From positions 1 to 6,227 of the forward strand of contig CALBLD010000055.1 in NCBI GenBank assembly GCA_937895775.1: 6,227 nt of DNA. Direction: 5' to 3'. The first letter of the stretch is position 1; the number at the start of each line of letters is the position of its first letter. This document shows, one piece after another, positions 1 through 5,745 of the stretch. Both the position numbers and the translations under genes were made by a program. Source of the DNA: an uncultured Clostridia bacterium. GTDB lineage: Bacteria > Bacillota > Clostridia > Oscillospirales > CAG-272. The notes beneath the pieces were generated by a model that searched no databases, was not told the origin of the DNA, and was given only the letters and a program-made list of their open reading frames with translations.

Positions 1-560
1 CAAGGGAAGAACTGATAGTACATAATCTGCGCCTTGTTGCGCATATTGTTAAAAAATATTATACCGGTTATTCGGCACAGGACGATCTGATTTCGATAGG
101 CACAATCGGACTTATAAAGGCGATCGATTCGTATGATGTGACAAAAGGCGCAAAGTTTGCGACCTATGCGGGCAAATGCCTCCAGAATGAGATACTCATG
201 TATTTCAGAGCACAGAAAAAGTCGGCGGGCGAGATATCGCTGTCCGAGACAATCGATGTCGATAAAGACGGCAATCCGCTGACGTGGAGCGACGTGCTGT
301 CGGTTGATGATACGATTGCCGATGATATTTTTGTAAAAATCAGCAGTGAAAAAGCAAAAAAGATAATAAAAGAGTCGCTCGATCCCCGCGAAAGAAAAAT
401 AATCGTGATGCGTTACGGACTGTCGGGTGATAAGGCACTTACGCAGCGCGAAATAGCTGCAAAGCTCGGTATTTCGCGTTCGTATGTGAGCCGCATCGAA
501 AAGTCGGCGCTCGAAAAGATCGGAAACGGTTTGTCGGGCGGAACCGGGATTTATTCATGA
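1..560 (+). CDS. sigK: RNA polymerase sporulation sigma factor SigK (3' part; N-terminus outside window)
   Basis: The reading frame is open from base 3, so the gene starts upstream; the GTG at 138 is internal. The visible 185 residues cover sigma-70 region 2 (NLRLVAHIVKK at 8-18, DLISIGTIGLIKAI at 28-41, core-binding and -10 recognition through LQNEILMYFRAQKK at 60-73) and region 4 (LDPRERKIIVMRYGL from about 126, helix-turn-helix TQREIAAKLGISRSYVSRIEK at about 147-167). The AHIVKK, RAQKK and ISRSYVSRIEK segments match sigma-K better than the closely related sigma-E, as recalled from the Bacillus proteins. The family role is late mother-cell transcription (coat, cortex, lysis). Whether this protein carries the inhibitory pro-sequence, or the gene is interrupted by a skin-type element, cannot be seen. 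No clear terminator follows, so read-through into the next gene is possible. Sigma-E is the main alternative; membership of the sporulation sigma group is secure. Confidence 0.9.
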   Translation, partial: REELIVHNLRLVAHIVKKYYTGYSAQDDLISIGTIGLIKAIDSYDVTKGAKFATYAGKCLQNEILMYFRAQKKSAGEISLSETIDVDKDGNPLTWSDVLSVDDTIADDIFVKISSEKAKKIIKESLDPRERKIIVMRYGLSGDKALTQREIAAKLGISRSYVSRIEKSALEKIGNGLSGGTGIYS

Positions 561-575
561 TTTTTCGGCTTTTTG

Positions 576-605
576 TCATAAATCCAAAATCTCGTGCATA
601 AAAAT
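576..605 (+). promoter_or_regulatory. Weak candidate sigma-E-like promoter for the SipL-like gene
   Basis: TCATAA at 576-581 is followed after 15 nt by CATAAAAAT at 597-605. This resembles the mother-cell sigma-E layout (ATA-type -35, CATA-type -10), but the second half of the -10 does not fit the consensus well. Known sipL is in the sigma-E regulon, which is why the site was considered. The region is A/T-rich and such matches arise easily by chance. Confidence 0.25.
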
Positions 606-628
606 ATTATTGCCATAATAAGAACGAT

Positions 629-634
629 AAGGAG
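629..634 (+). promoter_or_regulatory. Ribosome binding site deciding a TTG start
   Basis: AAGGAG lies 8 nt upstream of the TTG at 643-645. No ATG or GTG in the same frame is better placed, and the protein from this TTG begins directly with the conserved-looking KKPVLDKQIW segment. The TTG start is therefore favoured over a downstream ATG. Confidence 0.75.
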
Positions 635-642
635 CGATTGTT

Positions 643-2163
643 TTGAAAAAGCCTGTACTTGATAAACAGATTTGGACGAGAGGAAGTGAAAGAGGCAGCG
701 TCGGCTGCGAATGTACAAAAGATGTCATTCTTCCGGATATGTATAACGATATAAAAAGGATACTGCGATCCGATGTCTCGCTTCGTCCCGGAAATACCGG
801 CGTTGATAATTCGAAATTCAGTTGGGATGCAACGCTTTTTTGCAGTATACTGTTCGTTGATGAAAACGACGAAATAAAAAATGTGGATGTGATTATAGAC
901 TGTTCGGGCGGATGCCAGCTCGATCAGGATAATTCACGCATATCTTTTGTGGCTTTGCCTTATCTCGAATCATTCAGCGTCAAGGCTGTGAACCCGAGAA
1001 AGCTCGGTGTGAGGGCAAGAGTCGGAGTGAACATGAAAAGCTGGGCAGGACAGCTGCCCGATCCGGAACTGCCGGATTTTTTCAATGAGGATGACAGACT
1101 CTCTGTCGAAACACGTAAGTCAGAGTGCAGACATATGGTAATGGTCAGTGCCGAAGAACGGGATGTGACCGTAAATGAGGATATTATCCTCGATAAGCTT
1201 CTTCCGTCGGTCGGTGAAATGCTTTCGTGCACTGTCACGATCGGACCTCTTGATCTGCGGAGCGGAGAGGATGCCGTCGCATATTCGGGAGAGGCAAAAG
1301 TCGGACTTGTGTATCTGTCTGATGAAAAAAAGCTGACGGTCACCGAAAGCAGGATAAATATATCCGGAACGGTTGACGCACAGGGAGTAAGTCCGGACGC
1401 CGCATTGCTCGCAACCGCTTTCGTCGGCAAGCATGAATGTCAGGCTTCGGAGGATATGAGCGGTCAGAACCGTATAGTGTCGGTTGGCTTCTGTTACGAT
1501 GTGTTTGTCTCTGCAGCATGCCCAGTTTCGGCGGATTACGTTACCGACCTTTATTCGACTGATTTCCGTACCGAAAACAGCATGCAACCGTACAGATGCA
1601 GTACGGCGGCAAAAAGTGATGAGCAGACTGTCAAAAGAAGCTGCTCGTCGCCCTTTGACGGTTCGGGTGAAATTCTTTCGGTTACGGTATGCGCTGCCGC
1701 GACCTCGTTCGCCGGGAAGGATGACGGTATGTATGCCTTTGTCTCGTCCGCGCTTACCGCGCTTGTCAGAAAAGATGACGGTACAGTCACATCGGTCGGT
1801 ATTCTCGATAACTTTGACGTAAAAGTTCCCGATTGCAGGGAACAGCTTGCAAATACGGTAATCTGTAAAACCGACGCAAAAATATCCGACGGAAACCTTT
1901 ACATAAATTATGAGGCAAAATTGTCGATTCTCTGTTGGGATGATATGCAGATAGAGGCTGTCGGAAAGGTCAGGGCAGGCGAGGCTGACCGCATAGTTCA
2001 GAGCCGTCCGCTTACCGTTTATTATCCGGCACCGGGCGAGACGCTCTGGCAGATCGCAAAAAGATATTCGGTTACCGAACAGACGCTTGAAGCGGCAAAT
2101 CATACGAGGGAAAACGGAGATGCGCTGATAATACCGCGCCGCCGTGTCGGAGAGGGTGCATAA
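643..2163 (+). CDS. sipL: SipL-like spore coat morphogenesis protein (DUF3794/SPOCS repeats with C-terminal LysM)
   Basis: The 506-residue soluble protein has no signal peptide or membrane segment. An N-terminal DUF3794/SPOCS-type unit is seen at about 25-90 (DVILPDMYNDIKRIL, then a beta-rich stretch), a second at about 178-245 (EDIILDKLLPSVGEML onward) and a third, weaker, at about 343-400. A clear LysM domain closes the protein at about 459-498 (PGETLWQIAKRYSV, ending ALIIP). This length and order match SipL of clostridia, which binds the ATPase SpoIVA through its LysM and anchors the coat on the forespore surface in the mother cell; its transcription there depends on sigma-E. The start is TTG with a good AAGGAG. 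It carries 16 cysteines, many for a cytosolic protein. It lies 82 bp after sigK with no obvious terminator between. Another DUF3794-LysM paralogue is possible, so the symbol is less certain than the family. Confidence 0.8.
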   Translation: MKKPVLDKQIWTRGSERGSVGCECTKDVILPDMYNDIKRILRSDVSLRPGNTGVDNSKFSWDATLFCSILFVDENDEIKNVDVIIDCSGGCQLDQDNSRISFVALPYLESFSVKAVNPRKLGVRARVGVNMKSWAGQLPDPELPDFFNEDDRLSVETRKSECRHMVMVSAEERDVTVNEDIILDKLLPSVGEMLSCTVTIGPLDLRSGEDAVAYSGEAKVGLVYLSDEKKLTVTESRINISGTVDAQGVSPDAALLATAFVGKHECQASEDMSGQNRIVSVGFCYDVFVSAACPVSADYVTDLYSTDFRTENSMQPYRCSTAAKSDEQTVKRSCSSPFDGSGEILSVTVCAAATSFAGKDDGMYAFVSSALTALVRKDDGTVTSVGILDNFDVKVPDCREQLANTVICKTDAKISDGNLYINYEAKLSILCWDDMQIEAVGKVRAGEADRIVQSRPLTVYYPAPGETLWQIAKRYSVTEQTLEAANHTRENGDALIIPRRRVGEGA

Positions 2164-2225
2164 AAAAATAAATAAATGAAATTATTACAAGGGATATAAA
2201 AAAAGATATGCAGCACAATATAAAT

Positions 2226-2338
2226 GCGGGTCCGAAAAATCGGAAAGTCTTTAAGCAGTGAAAACGACCATTGCGGAAAGGCTTGCGTTGAAAGCGTAAA
2301 AACGTTCAGTTGACCGGAAAGGAAGCTTTTGTACCCGC
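2226..2338 (+). promoter_or_regulatory. Candidate structured 5' leader RNA upstream of spoIVB
   Basis: GCGGGT (2226-2231) can pair with ACCCGC (2333-2338), enclosing about 100 nt. Inside are a short hairpin CCGA/TCGG with an AAAA loop (2232-2243), a 6-bp stem GCAGTG/CATTGC with an 8-nt loop (2255-2260/2269-2274), and a possible 5-bp stem AGCGT/ACGTT with an AAAA loop (about 2293-2306). CGGAAAG occurs three times (2241, 2274, 2315). Just upstream, GATATA (2193) and CAATATA (2216) spaced by 17 nt could be a weak promoter that would start the RNA close to 2226. I do not recognise a known riboswitch class. The folding was done by eye, so this may be an ordinary spacer. Confidence 0.35.
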
Positions 2339-2359
2339 GGCAAAAGAAGTGAAAAGATA

Positions 2360-3439
2360 ATGAAAAAAGAAAGAAGAAAAGAGAAAAAACAGATCCTGAT
2401 GCGCTCGGTCCTGATAACGGTAATCGCCTTTCTCGTTTTTGCCCAAGGCATGCCCTTTGCTTCATATGCGGACAGCGTCGCGGCGGATAACGGCAGCTCT
2501 GCGGTGCAGACCGTTATTCCGGGCGGAATGCCGTTCGGCGTGAAGCTTCAGACAAAGGGAGTTGTGGTTGTCGGTATTTCGCCGCTCGACGATTCGGATG
2601 ACGGTGTATGTCCGGCATCGAAGGCGGGAATAAAAACAAGGGATGTTATAATCGCTGCAAACGGAAAGGAAATCAACAGTATCGACGATTTCGGCAAGGC
2701 ACTTGATGATTCGGGAGGAAAGGAAATCCGACTTTCGGTTGTAAGGGAGAAGAAGGAGATAAAGATCGGACTGATTCCGGTAAAATCCGAAAAGGACGGA
2801 CATTATAAGGCAGGCATATGGGTCAGAGACGGAGCGGCGGGAATAGGTACCGTAACCTTCATATGTCCCGAGGAACACTTTTTTGCGGGACTCGGTCACG
2901 GTATATGCGACCCCGATACCGGAATTCTTATGCCGATGTCACACGGTACCGTTTATGATGTTTCGATCGGATCGATCCGTAAAGGTAAAGAGGGTACCCC
3001 CGGAGAGCTGAGAGGCTTCTTTTCGGGTCCGAAGACAGGTGCGCTTCTCGCAAATACCGAATACGGTACATTCGGGATGTTGTCGGTGTTGCCGAAATCA
3101 CCGGAAAAACCGATCGGTATTGCCGACCCGAAGGACGTAAAGTGCGGGGAAGCCTGCATACTGTGTACACTTGACAACAACAGAACCGAAAAATATTCGG
3201 TTTCGATAACAAAAATAATAGACAGAAGCAGAGACTCCAAAAATTTCGTTATACGTGTAACCGATAAACGACTGCTTGAAAAGACAGGCGGGATAGTGCA
3301 GGGTATGAGCGGAAGTCCGATAATACAGGACGGTAAGCTGGTCGGAGCGATCACGCATGTATTCGTGAACGATCCGCAGAACGGCTACGGTATTTTCGCA
3401 AAAACCATGCTTGAAAAATCGATACACGGCGTGAGCTGA
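2360..3439 (+). CDS. spoIVB: SpoIVB-family serine peptidase (PDZ plus S55 protease), sigma-K checkpoint signal
   Basis: The 359 residues begin with a very basic stretch (2-13), then one hydrophobic segment (about 16-29) serving as export signal or anchor, with SYA|DS near residue 37 a possible cleavage site. A PDZ domain spans about 60-140 (KAGIKTRDVIIAANGKEI). The S55 peptidase domain follows with FAGLGHGI (H180), VTDKRLL (D302) and GGIVQGMSGSPI (S317). The D-to-S spacing of 15 residues is as in Bacillus SpoIVB. In Bacillus the forespore secretes SpoIVB into the intermembrane space, where it cleaves SpoIVFA so that SpoIVFB can process pro-sigma-K. The ATG at 2360 has only a weak GAAGTG site; Met14 (ATG at 2399) is an alternative start. 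A cysteine cluster CGEAC-ILC (262-269) is notable. The downstream neighbour is a terminator and rsmE, not spo0A. Confidence 0.92.
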   Translation: MKKERRKEKKQILMRSVLITVIAFLVFAQGMPFASYADSVAADNGSSAVQTVIPGGMPFGVKLQTKGVVVVGISPLDDSDDGVCPASKAGIKTRDVIIAANGKEINSIDDFGKALDDSGGKEIRLSVVREKKEIKIGLIPVKSEKDGHYKAGIWVRDGAAGIGTVTFICPEEHFFAGLGHGICDPDTGILMPMSHGTVYDVSIGSIRKGKEGTPGELRGFFSGPKTGALLANTEYGTFGMLSVLPKSPEKPIGIADPKDVKCGEACILCTLDNNRTEKYSVSITKIIDRSRDSKNFVIRVTDKRLLEKTGGIVQGMSGSPIIQDGKLVGAITHVFVNDPQNGYGIFAKTMLEKSIHGVS

Positions 3440-3466
3440 TCTCTGTGCGCAAAATCGGATAAAATA

Positions 3467-3507
3467 AAAGATCTCTCTTTCGCAAATTGTGCGAAAGAGA
3501 GATTTTT
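3467..3507 (+). terminator. Rho-independent terminator after spoIVB
   Basis: There is a perfect 14-bp stem (3471-3484 with 3490-3503) and a 5-nt AATTG loop, followed by five T's (3503-3507) and preceded by an A-run that would serve as a U-tract on the other strand. It begins about 30 nt after the spoIVB stop and closes the sporulation block. The symmetry makes it bidirectional in principle, although no minus-strand gene is seen here. Confidence 0.93.
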
Positions 3508-3593
3508 ATGTAAAATATCACAATACGCCGATTGCCAATATGGTTGTTTTTAACAACAAAAAATTTAAAAAATAATTTTTGTTCAAAAAAGCA

Positions 3594-3622
3594 TTGACAA
3601 ATTGCACAAAACTGTGTATAAT
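3594..3622 (+). promoter_or_regulatory. Consensus sigma-A promoter for rsmE, with upstream A/T tracts
   Basis: TTGACA (3594-3599) and TATAAT (3617-3622) are both exact consensus and are separated by the optimal 17 nt. Upstream, 3557-3590 is almost pure A/T with runs of A and T, resembling an UP element; further up, GTTGTT/AACAAC (3543-3548/3552-3557) forms a small palindrome. The predicted transcription start is near 3629-3630. The rest of the spacer 3508-3593 holds no gene that I can support. Confidence 0.92.
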
Positions 3623-3628
3623 ACAGAT

Positions 3629-3667
3629 GTTGCCGCACATCTTGTTTGACATAACTGTGCGGTCAAC
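3629..3667 (+). promoter_or_regulatory. Stem-loop at the predicted 5' end of the rsmE mRNA
   Basis: GTTG plus CCGCACA (3629-3639) pairs with TGTGCGG, one bulged T, and CAAC (3656-3667), giving 11 bp around a 16-nt loop. It starts at about the predicted +1, leaves the GGAG at 3686-3689 free, and has no U-tract. A 5'-terminal hairpin of this sort could stabilise the transcript or bind a regulator; the role is inference. Confidence 0.6.
3648..3666 (+). repeat. Copy 1 of a short intergenic repeat shared with the spacer before ftsE
   Basis: GACATAACT-GTGCGGTCAA here aligns with GACATAGCT-T-GTGCGGTAAA at 5672-5691, with 17 identities, two mismatches and one inserted T. In this copy the segment forms the loop and 3' arm of the rsmE leader hairpin. 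Confidence 0.5.
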
Positions 3668-3694
3668 CGACTGATTTGTGTCAATGGAGCGAAT

Positions 3695-4426
3695 ATGCCG
3701 CGTTTTTTTGTACCGCCATCCGTGCTTTGCAGTGAATATGTCCGTCTTGACGGTGATGCCGCAAGGCATATTGCACGTTCGCTTCGTATGGCAGAAGGTG
3801 ACCGACTGACCCTGTGCGACGGCGAGGGAAATGATTTTGCCTGCCGTATCGTCGGCTTTTCAAAGGATACCGTTGATGTGAAGATCGATTCAAAGGCGGT
3901 AAATAAAGCAGAGCCTCCGTACAGAGCCACCCTCTTTCAGTGTATTGCAAAGGGCGAAAAGATGGACTATATCGTTCAGAAATCGGTTGAACTCGGCGTT
4001 TTTGCGATAGTGCCTGTCGAAAGTGAGCGTACAATTGTCAGACTTGACAGGGTACTCGCCGGGAAAAAGAGAGAGAGATGGCAGAGAATATCCGAAGAGG
4101 CTGCCTGCCAGTGCGGTAGAGGAATTGTACCGAAGATACATTCTCCGGTTCCGTTTGACGAGGCGGTGCGCCTTGCTGCCGGCTATGAGCTGTCGCTCTT
4201 TTGTTACGAATGTGAAAAAGAATCGCTTCTCAAGGACAGGTTGAACGGGATGTGTACCGACCTTTCGTTTTTTGTCGGACCCGAGGGCGGATTTTCCGAA
4301 AAGGAAGCGAAAACTGCGCTTGAAAACCGACTTGTTCCGGTCAGCCTCGGTAACAGAATACTGCGTACCGAATCCGCATCGGGGTATCTGCTCTCTGCGC
4401 TGTCGTTCGCGTGGGAAATGCAATGA
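3695..4426 (+). CDS. rsmE: 16S rRNA (uracil-1498-N3)-methyltransferase RsmE
   Basis: The 243 residues are the usual family length. An N-terminal PUA-like RNA-binding domain (about 1-70) opens with the characteristic MPRFFV and contains HIARSLRMAEGD. The C-terminal SPOUT (trefoil-knot) methyltransferase domain (about 75-240) contains KGEKMDYIVQKSVELGV (86-102), RW-RISEEAACQCGR (128-141), the S-adenosylmethionine-binding VGPEGGFSEKE (194-204) and LGNRILRTESA (218-228). The family methylates U1498 of 16S rRNA at the decoding centre using SAM. The ATG at 3695 has GGAG 5 nt upstream; an overlapping out-of-frame ATG at 3684 opens no plausible protein. The gene is transcribed alone from a consensus promoter, whereas in many Firmicutes rsmE follows prmA. 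Six cysteines are present but no active-site residue appears lost. Confidence 0.96.
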   Translation: MPRFFVPPSVLCSEYVRLDGDAARHIARSLRMAEGDRLTLCDGEGNDFACRIVGFSKDTVDVKIDSKAVNKAEPPYRATLFQCIAKGEKMDYIVQKSVELGVFAIVPVESERTIVRLDRVLAGKKRERWQRISEEAACQCGRGIVPKIHSPVPFDEAVRLAAGYELSLFCYECEKESLLKDRLNGMCTDLSFFVGPEGGFSEKEAKTALENRLVPVSLGNRILRTESASGYLLSALSFAWEMQ

Positions 4427-4460
4427 TACGGAAGTCTGTCCGGATGTTTGCAAAAAACTA

Positions 4461-4489
4461 TTGTAATTTCATAAAAACTGTTGTAGAAT
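4461..4489 (+). promoter_or_regulatory. Probable sigma-A promoter for the CdaR/PucR-type regulator gene
   Basis: TTGTAA (4461-4466) and TAGAAT (4484-4489) match consensus at 4 and 5 of 6 positions with a 17-nt spacer. The start would fall near 4496. A second, weaker pair is TTGCAG (4508-4513) with TAAAAT (4532-4537) at 18 nt. No terminator with a U-tract separates rsmE from this region, so read-through is also possible. Confidence 0.55.
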
Positions 4490-4495
4490 TGACTT

Positions 4496-4527
4496 CAGTT
4501 GCGGCAGTTGCAGTGTGAAATGTGAAA
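4496..4527 (+). repeat. Two adjacent tandem duplications upstream of the regulator gene
   Basis: CAGTTGCGG (4496-4504) is followed directly by CAGTTGCAG (4505-4513, 8 of 9 identical), and then by TGTGAAA twice (4514-4520, 4521-4527, identical). The block lies between the predicted promoter and the ribosome binding site, and overlaps the -35 of the second candidate promoter. It could be an operator with repeated half-sites or a replication-slippage scar. Confidence 0.7.
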
Positions 4528-4568
4528 TAGATAAAATGTATTAAGAAGTTTCAGGGAGGAGACGTTCT

Positions 4569-5654
4569 ATGTCAAATAGATTGTTTCAGGGAATTATTTA
4601 TCAGATGAAGGATGCCGTGGACCGTGTTATCGGAGTAATCGACGAGACGGGTGTCGTTATTTCTTGCAGCGAACTCGGAAAGATCGGCGAAGTGCGTCAG
4701 GGAATAAGGGACGAGCTTTCGTATACATCCGAGGTCACGACTCTCGGCGGCTATACCTACCGTTCTCTCAATGCCGCAACCAAGAGCGAGTATACTGTTT
4801 TTGTTGAAGGAGAGGACAAGACCGCCGAAAAGCTTTCCATGCTTCTCGCGATCTCGCTCGGCAATATAAAGGTGCTTTATGACGAAAAGCATGATAAGTC
4901 ATCCTTTATCAAGAATATAATACTTGACAATATCCTTCCGAGCGATATCTATATCAAATCCAAGGAACTTCATTTCTCAAACGATGTTTCGAGAGTCGTT
5001 TTCCTGATAAAGTTTACCGGTAAGAACGATGTGATCCCTTATGAGATTCTTCAGAATATGTTCCCGGGTAAAAACAAGGAATATGTTATAAGTGTCGGCG
5101 AGCATGATTCGGTGCTTGTAAAAGAAGTCAAGGCAAATATAGATATGCACGAGGTCGAAAAGATGGCACGTGCGATAGCCGATACCATCTCAACCGAATT
5201 CTATTCGAAGGTTTCGATCGGAATAGGAACGGTTGTCGATAATATCAAGGATCTTTCCCGCTCTTATAAGGAAGCGCAGGTTGCGCTTGACGTCGGAAAG
5301 GTTTTCGATACCGAAAAGGATATCATAAGCTACGACAATCTCGGAATAGGCAGACTTATATATCAGCTCCCGACGAGCCTCTGCGAGATGTTCTTGCAGG
5401 AGGTTTTCAAGAAGGGTCCGCTTGAGTCGCTTGACCGCGAAACTCTTATGACTATACAGGCGTTCTTTGAAAACAATCTCAATGTCTCCGAGACGTCGAG
5501 AAAACTGTTTGTTCACAGAAACACACTTGTATACCGCCTTGAAAAGATAAGAAAGCTTACGGGTCTTGATCTGCGTGAATTTGAGCATGCGATTACCTTC
5601 AAAGTTGCCCTCATGGTCAAGAAATATCTTTCGTCAAAACCCGCTAAATATTGA
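4569..5654 (+). CDS. CdaR/PucR-family transcriptional regulator (GGDEF-like domain plus C-terminal HTH)
   Basis: The 361-residue cytosolic protein has an N-terminal sensor-like domain (about 1-105; a beta-strand such as VIGVIDETGVVISCS, resembling the sugar-diacid-recognition part of CdaR). A degenerate GGDEF-like domain follows at about 135-260 (YSKVSIGIGTVVDNIKDLSRSYKEAQVAL). The diagnostic PucR/CdaR C-terminal helix-turn-helix is at about 293-350 (TIQAFFENNLNVSETSRKLF, HRNTLVYRLEKIRKLTGLD). The degenerate GGDEF fold in this family is not expected to make cyclic di-GMP. Family members are ligand-responsive activators or repressors; the ligand here cannot be read from sequence. The start ATG has a very strong AGGGAGGAG 7 nt upstream. 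The next gene, 91 bp downstream on the same strand, is ftsE, so it may control or be co-transcribed with the division genes; that link is inference. Confidence 0.87.
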   Translation: MSNRLFQGIIYQMKDAVDRVIGVIDETGVVISCSELGKIGEVRQGIRDELSYTSEVTTLGGYTYRSLNAATKSEYTVFVEGEDKTAEKLSMLLAISLGNIKVLYDEKHDKSSFIKNIILDNILPSDIYIKSKELHFSNDVSRVVFLIKFTGKNDVIPYEILQNMFPGKNKEYVISVGEHDSVLVKEVKANIDMHEVEKMARAIADTISTEFYSKVSIGIGTVVDNIKDLSRSYKEAQVALDVGKVFDTEKDIISYDNLGIGRLIYQLPTSLCEMFLQEVFKKGPLESLDRETLMTIQAFFENNLNVSETSRKLFVHRNTLVYRLEKIRKLTGLDLREFEHAITFKVALMVKKYLSSKPAKY

Positions 5655-5671
5655 TCATTGTTTGTAGTTGC

Positions 5672-5691
5672 GACATAGCTTGTGCGGTAAA
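5672..5691 (+). repeat. Copy 2 of the short intergenic repeat shared with the rsmE leader
   Basis: This segment aligns with 3648-3666 as described for copy 1. Here it supplies the whole 5' arm and the start of the loop of the stem-loop at 5674-5710. Confidence 0.5.
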
Positions 5692-5710
5692 ATAAGCCGC
5701 ACAAGCTATG
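5674..5710 (+). terminator. Perfect 14-bp stem-loop between the regulator gene and ftsE (no U-tract; attenuator, weak terminator or processing site)
   Basis: CATAGCTTGTGCGG (5674-5687) is the exact reverse complement of CCGCACAAGCTATG (5697-5710), with a 9-nt A-rich loop. What follows (CTATTGTATATCC) has no U-run, and the other strand has none either, so it is not a textbook terminator. Partial termination, protection of an mRNA end, or regulated read-through into ftsE are all possible. The structure is certain on paper; the function is not. Confidence 0.5.
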
Positions 5711-5745
5711 CTATTGTATATCCGATTGGTGTTGGAGCAGAAAAT

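Noticed and set aside
561..642. Terminator between sigK and the SipL-like gene
   Set aside because: T-runs occur just after the sigK stop, but no stable stem precedes them; the ATGA/TCAT pairing is too short.
1120..2103. A long open frame (327 codons) on the minus strand opposite the SipL-like gene
   Set aside because: It lies wholly within a well-supported plus-strand gene, its product is low in recognisable motifs, and no promoter or ribosome binding site was seen for it. It looks like a by-product of codon usage.
2224..2313. A 29-codon ATG reading frame inside the spoIVB spacer
   Set aside because: No ribosome binding site lies upstream, the peptide has no recognisable feature, and the frame overlaps the candidate RNA structure. 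It is also not in frame with spoIVB.
2311..2340. Resemblance of ACCGGAAAGGAAGC and TACCCGCGG to SRP RNA and T-box motifs
   Set aside because: The SRP apical-loop motif should be central in a long hairpin with its conserved 5' partner strand, which is missing. The T-box GGTACCGCG core is not matched and there is no antiterminator or terminator pair.
3351..3769. Minus-strand open frames across the spoIVB-rsmE spacer
   Set aside because: They run through the terminator, the A/T tracts and the consensus promoter, and their products are non-protein-like. The non-coding signals explain this stretch better.
4427..4460. Short CGGA/TCCG hairpin just after rsmE as a terminator
   Set aside because: The stem is only 4 bp and is followed by an A-run rather than T's, so it does not support termination on this strand.
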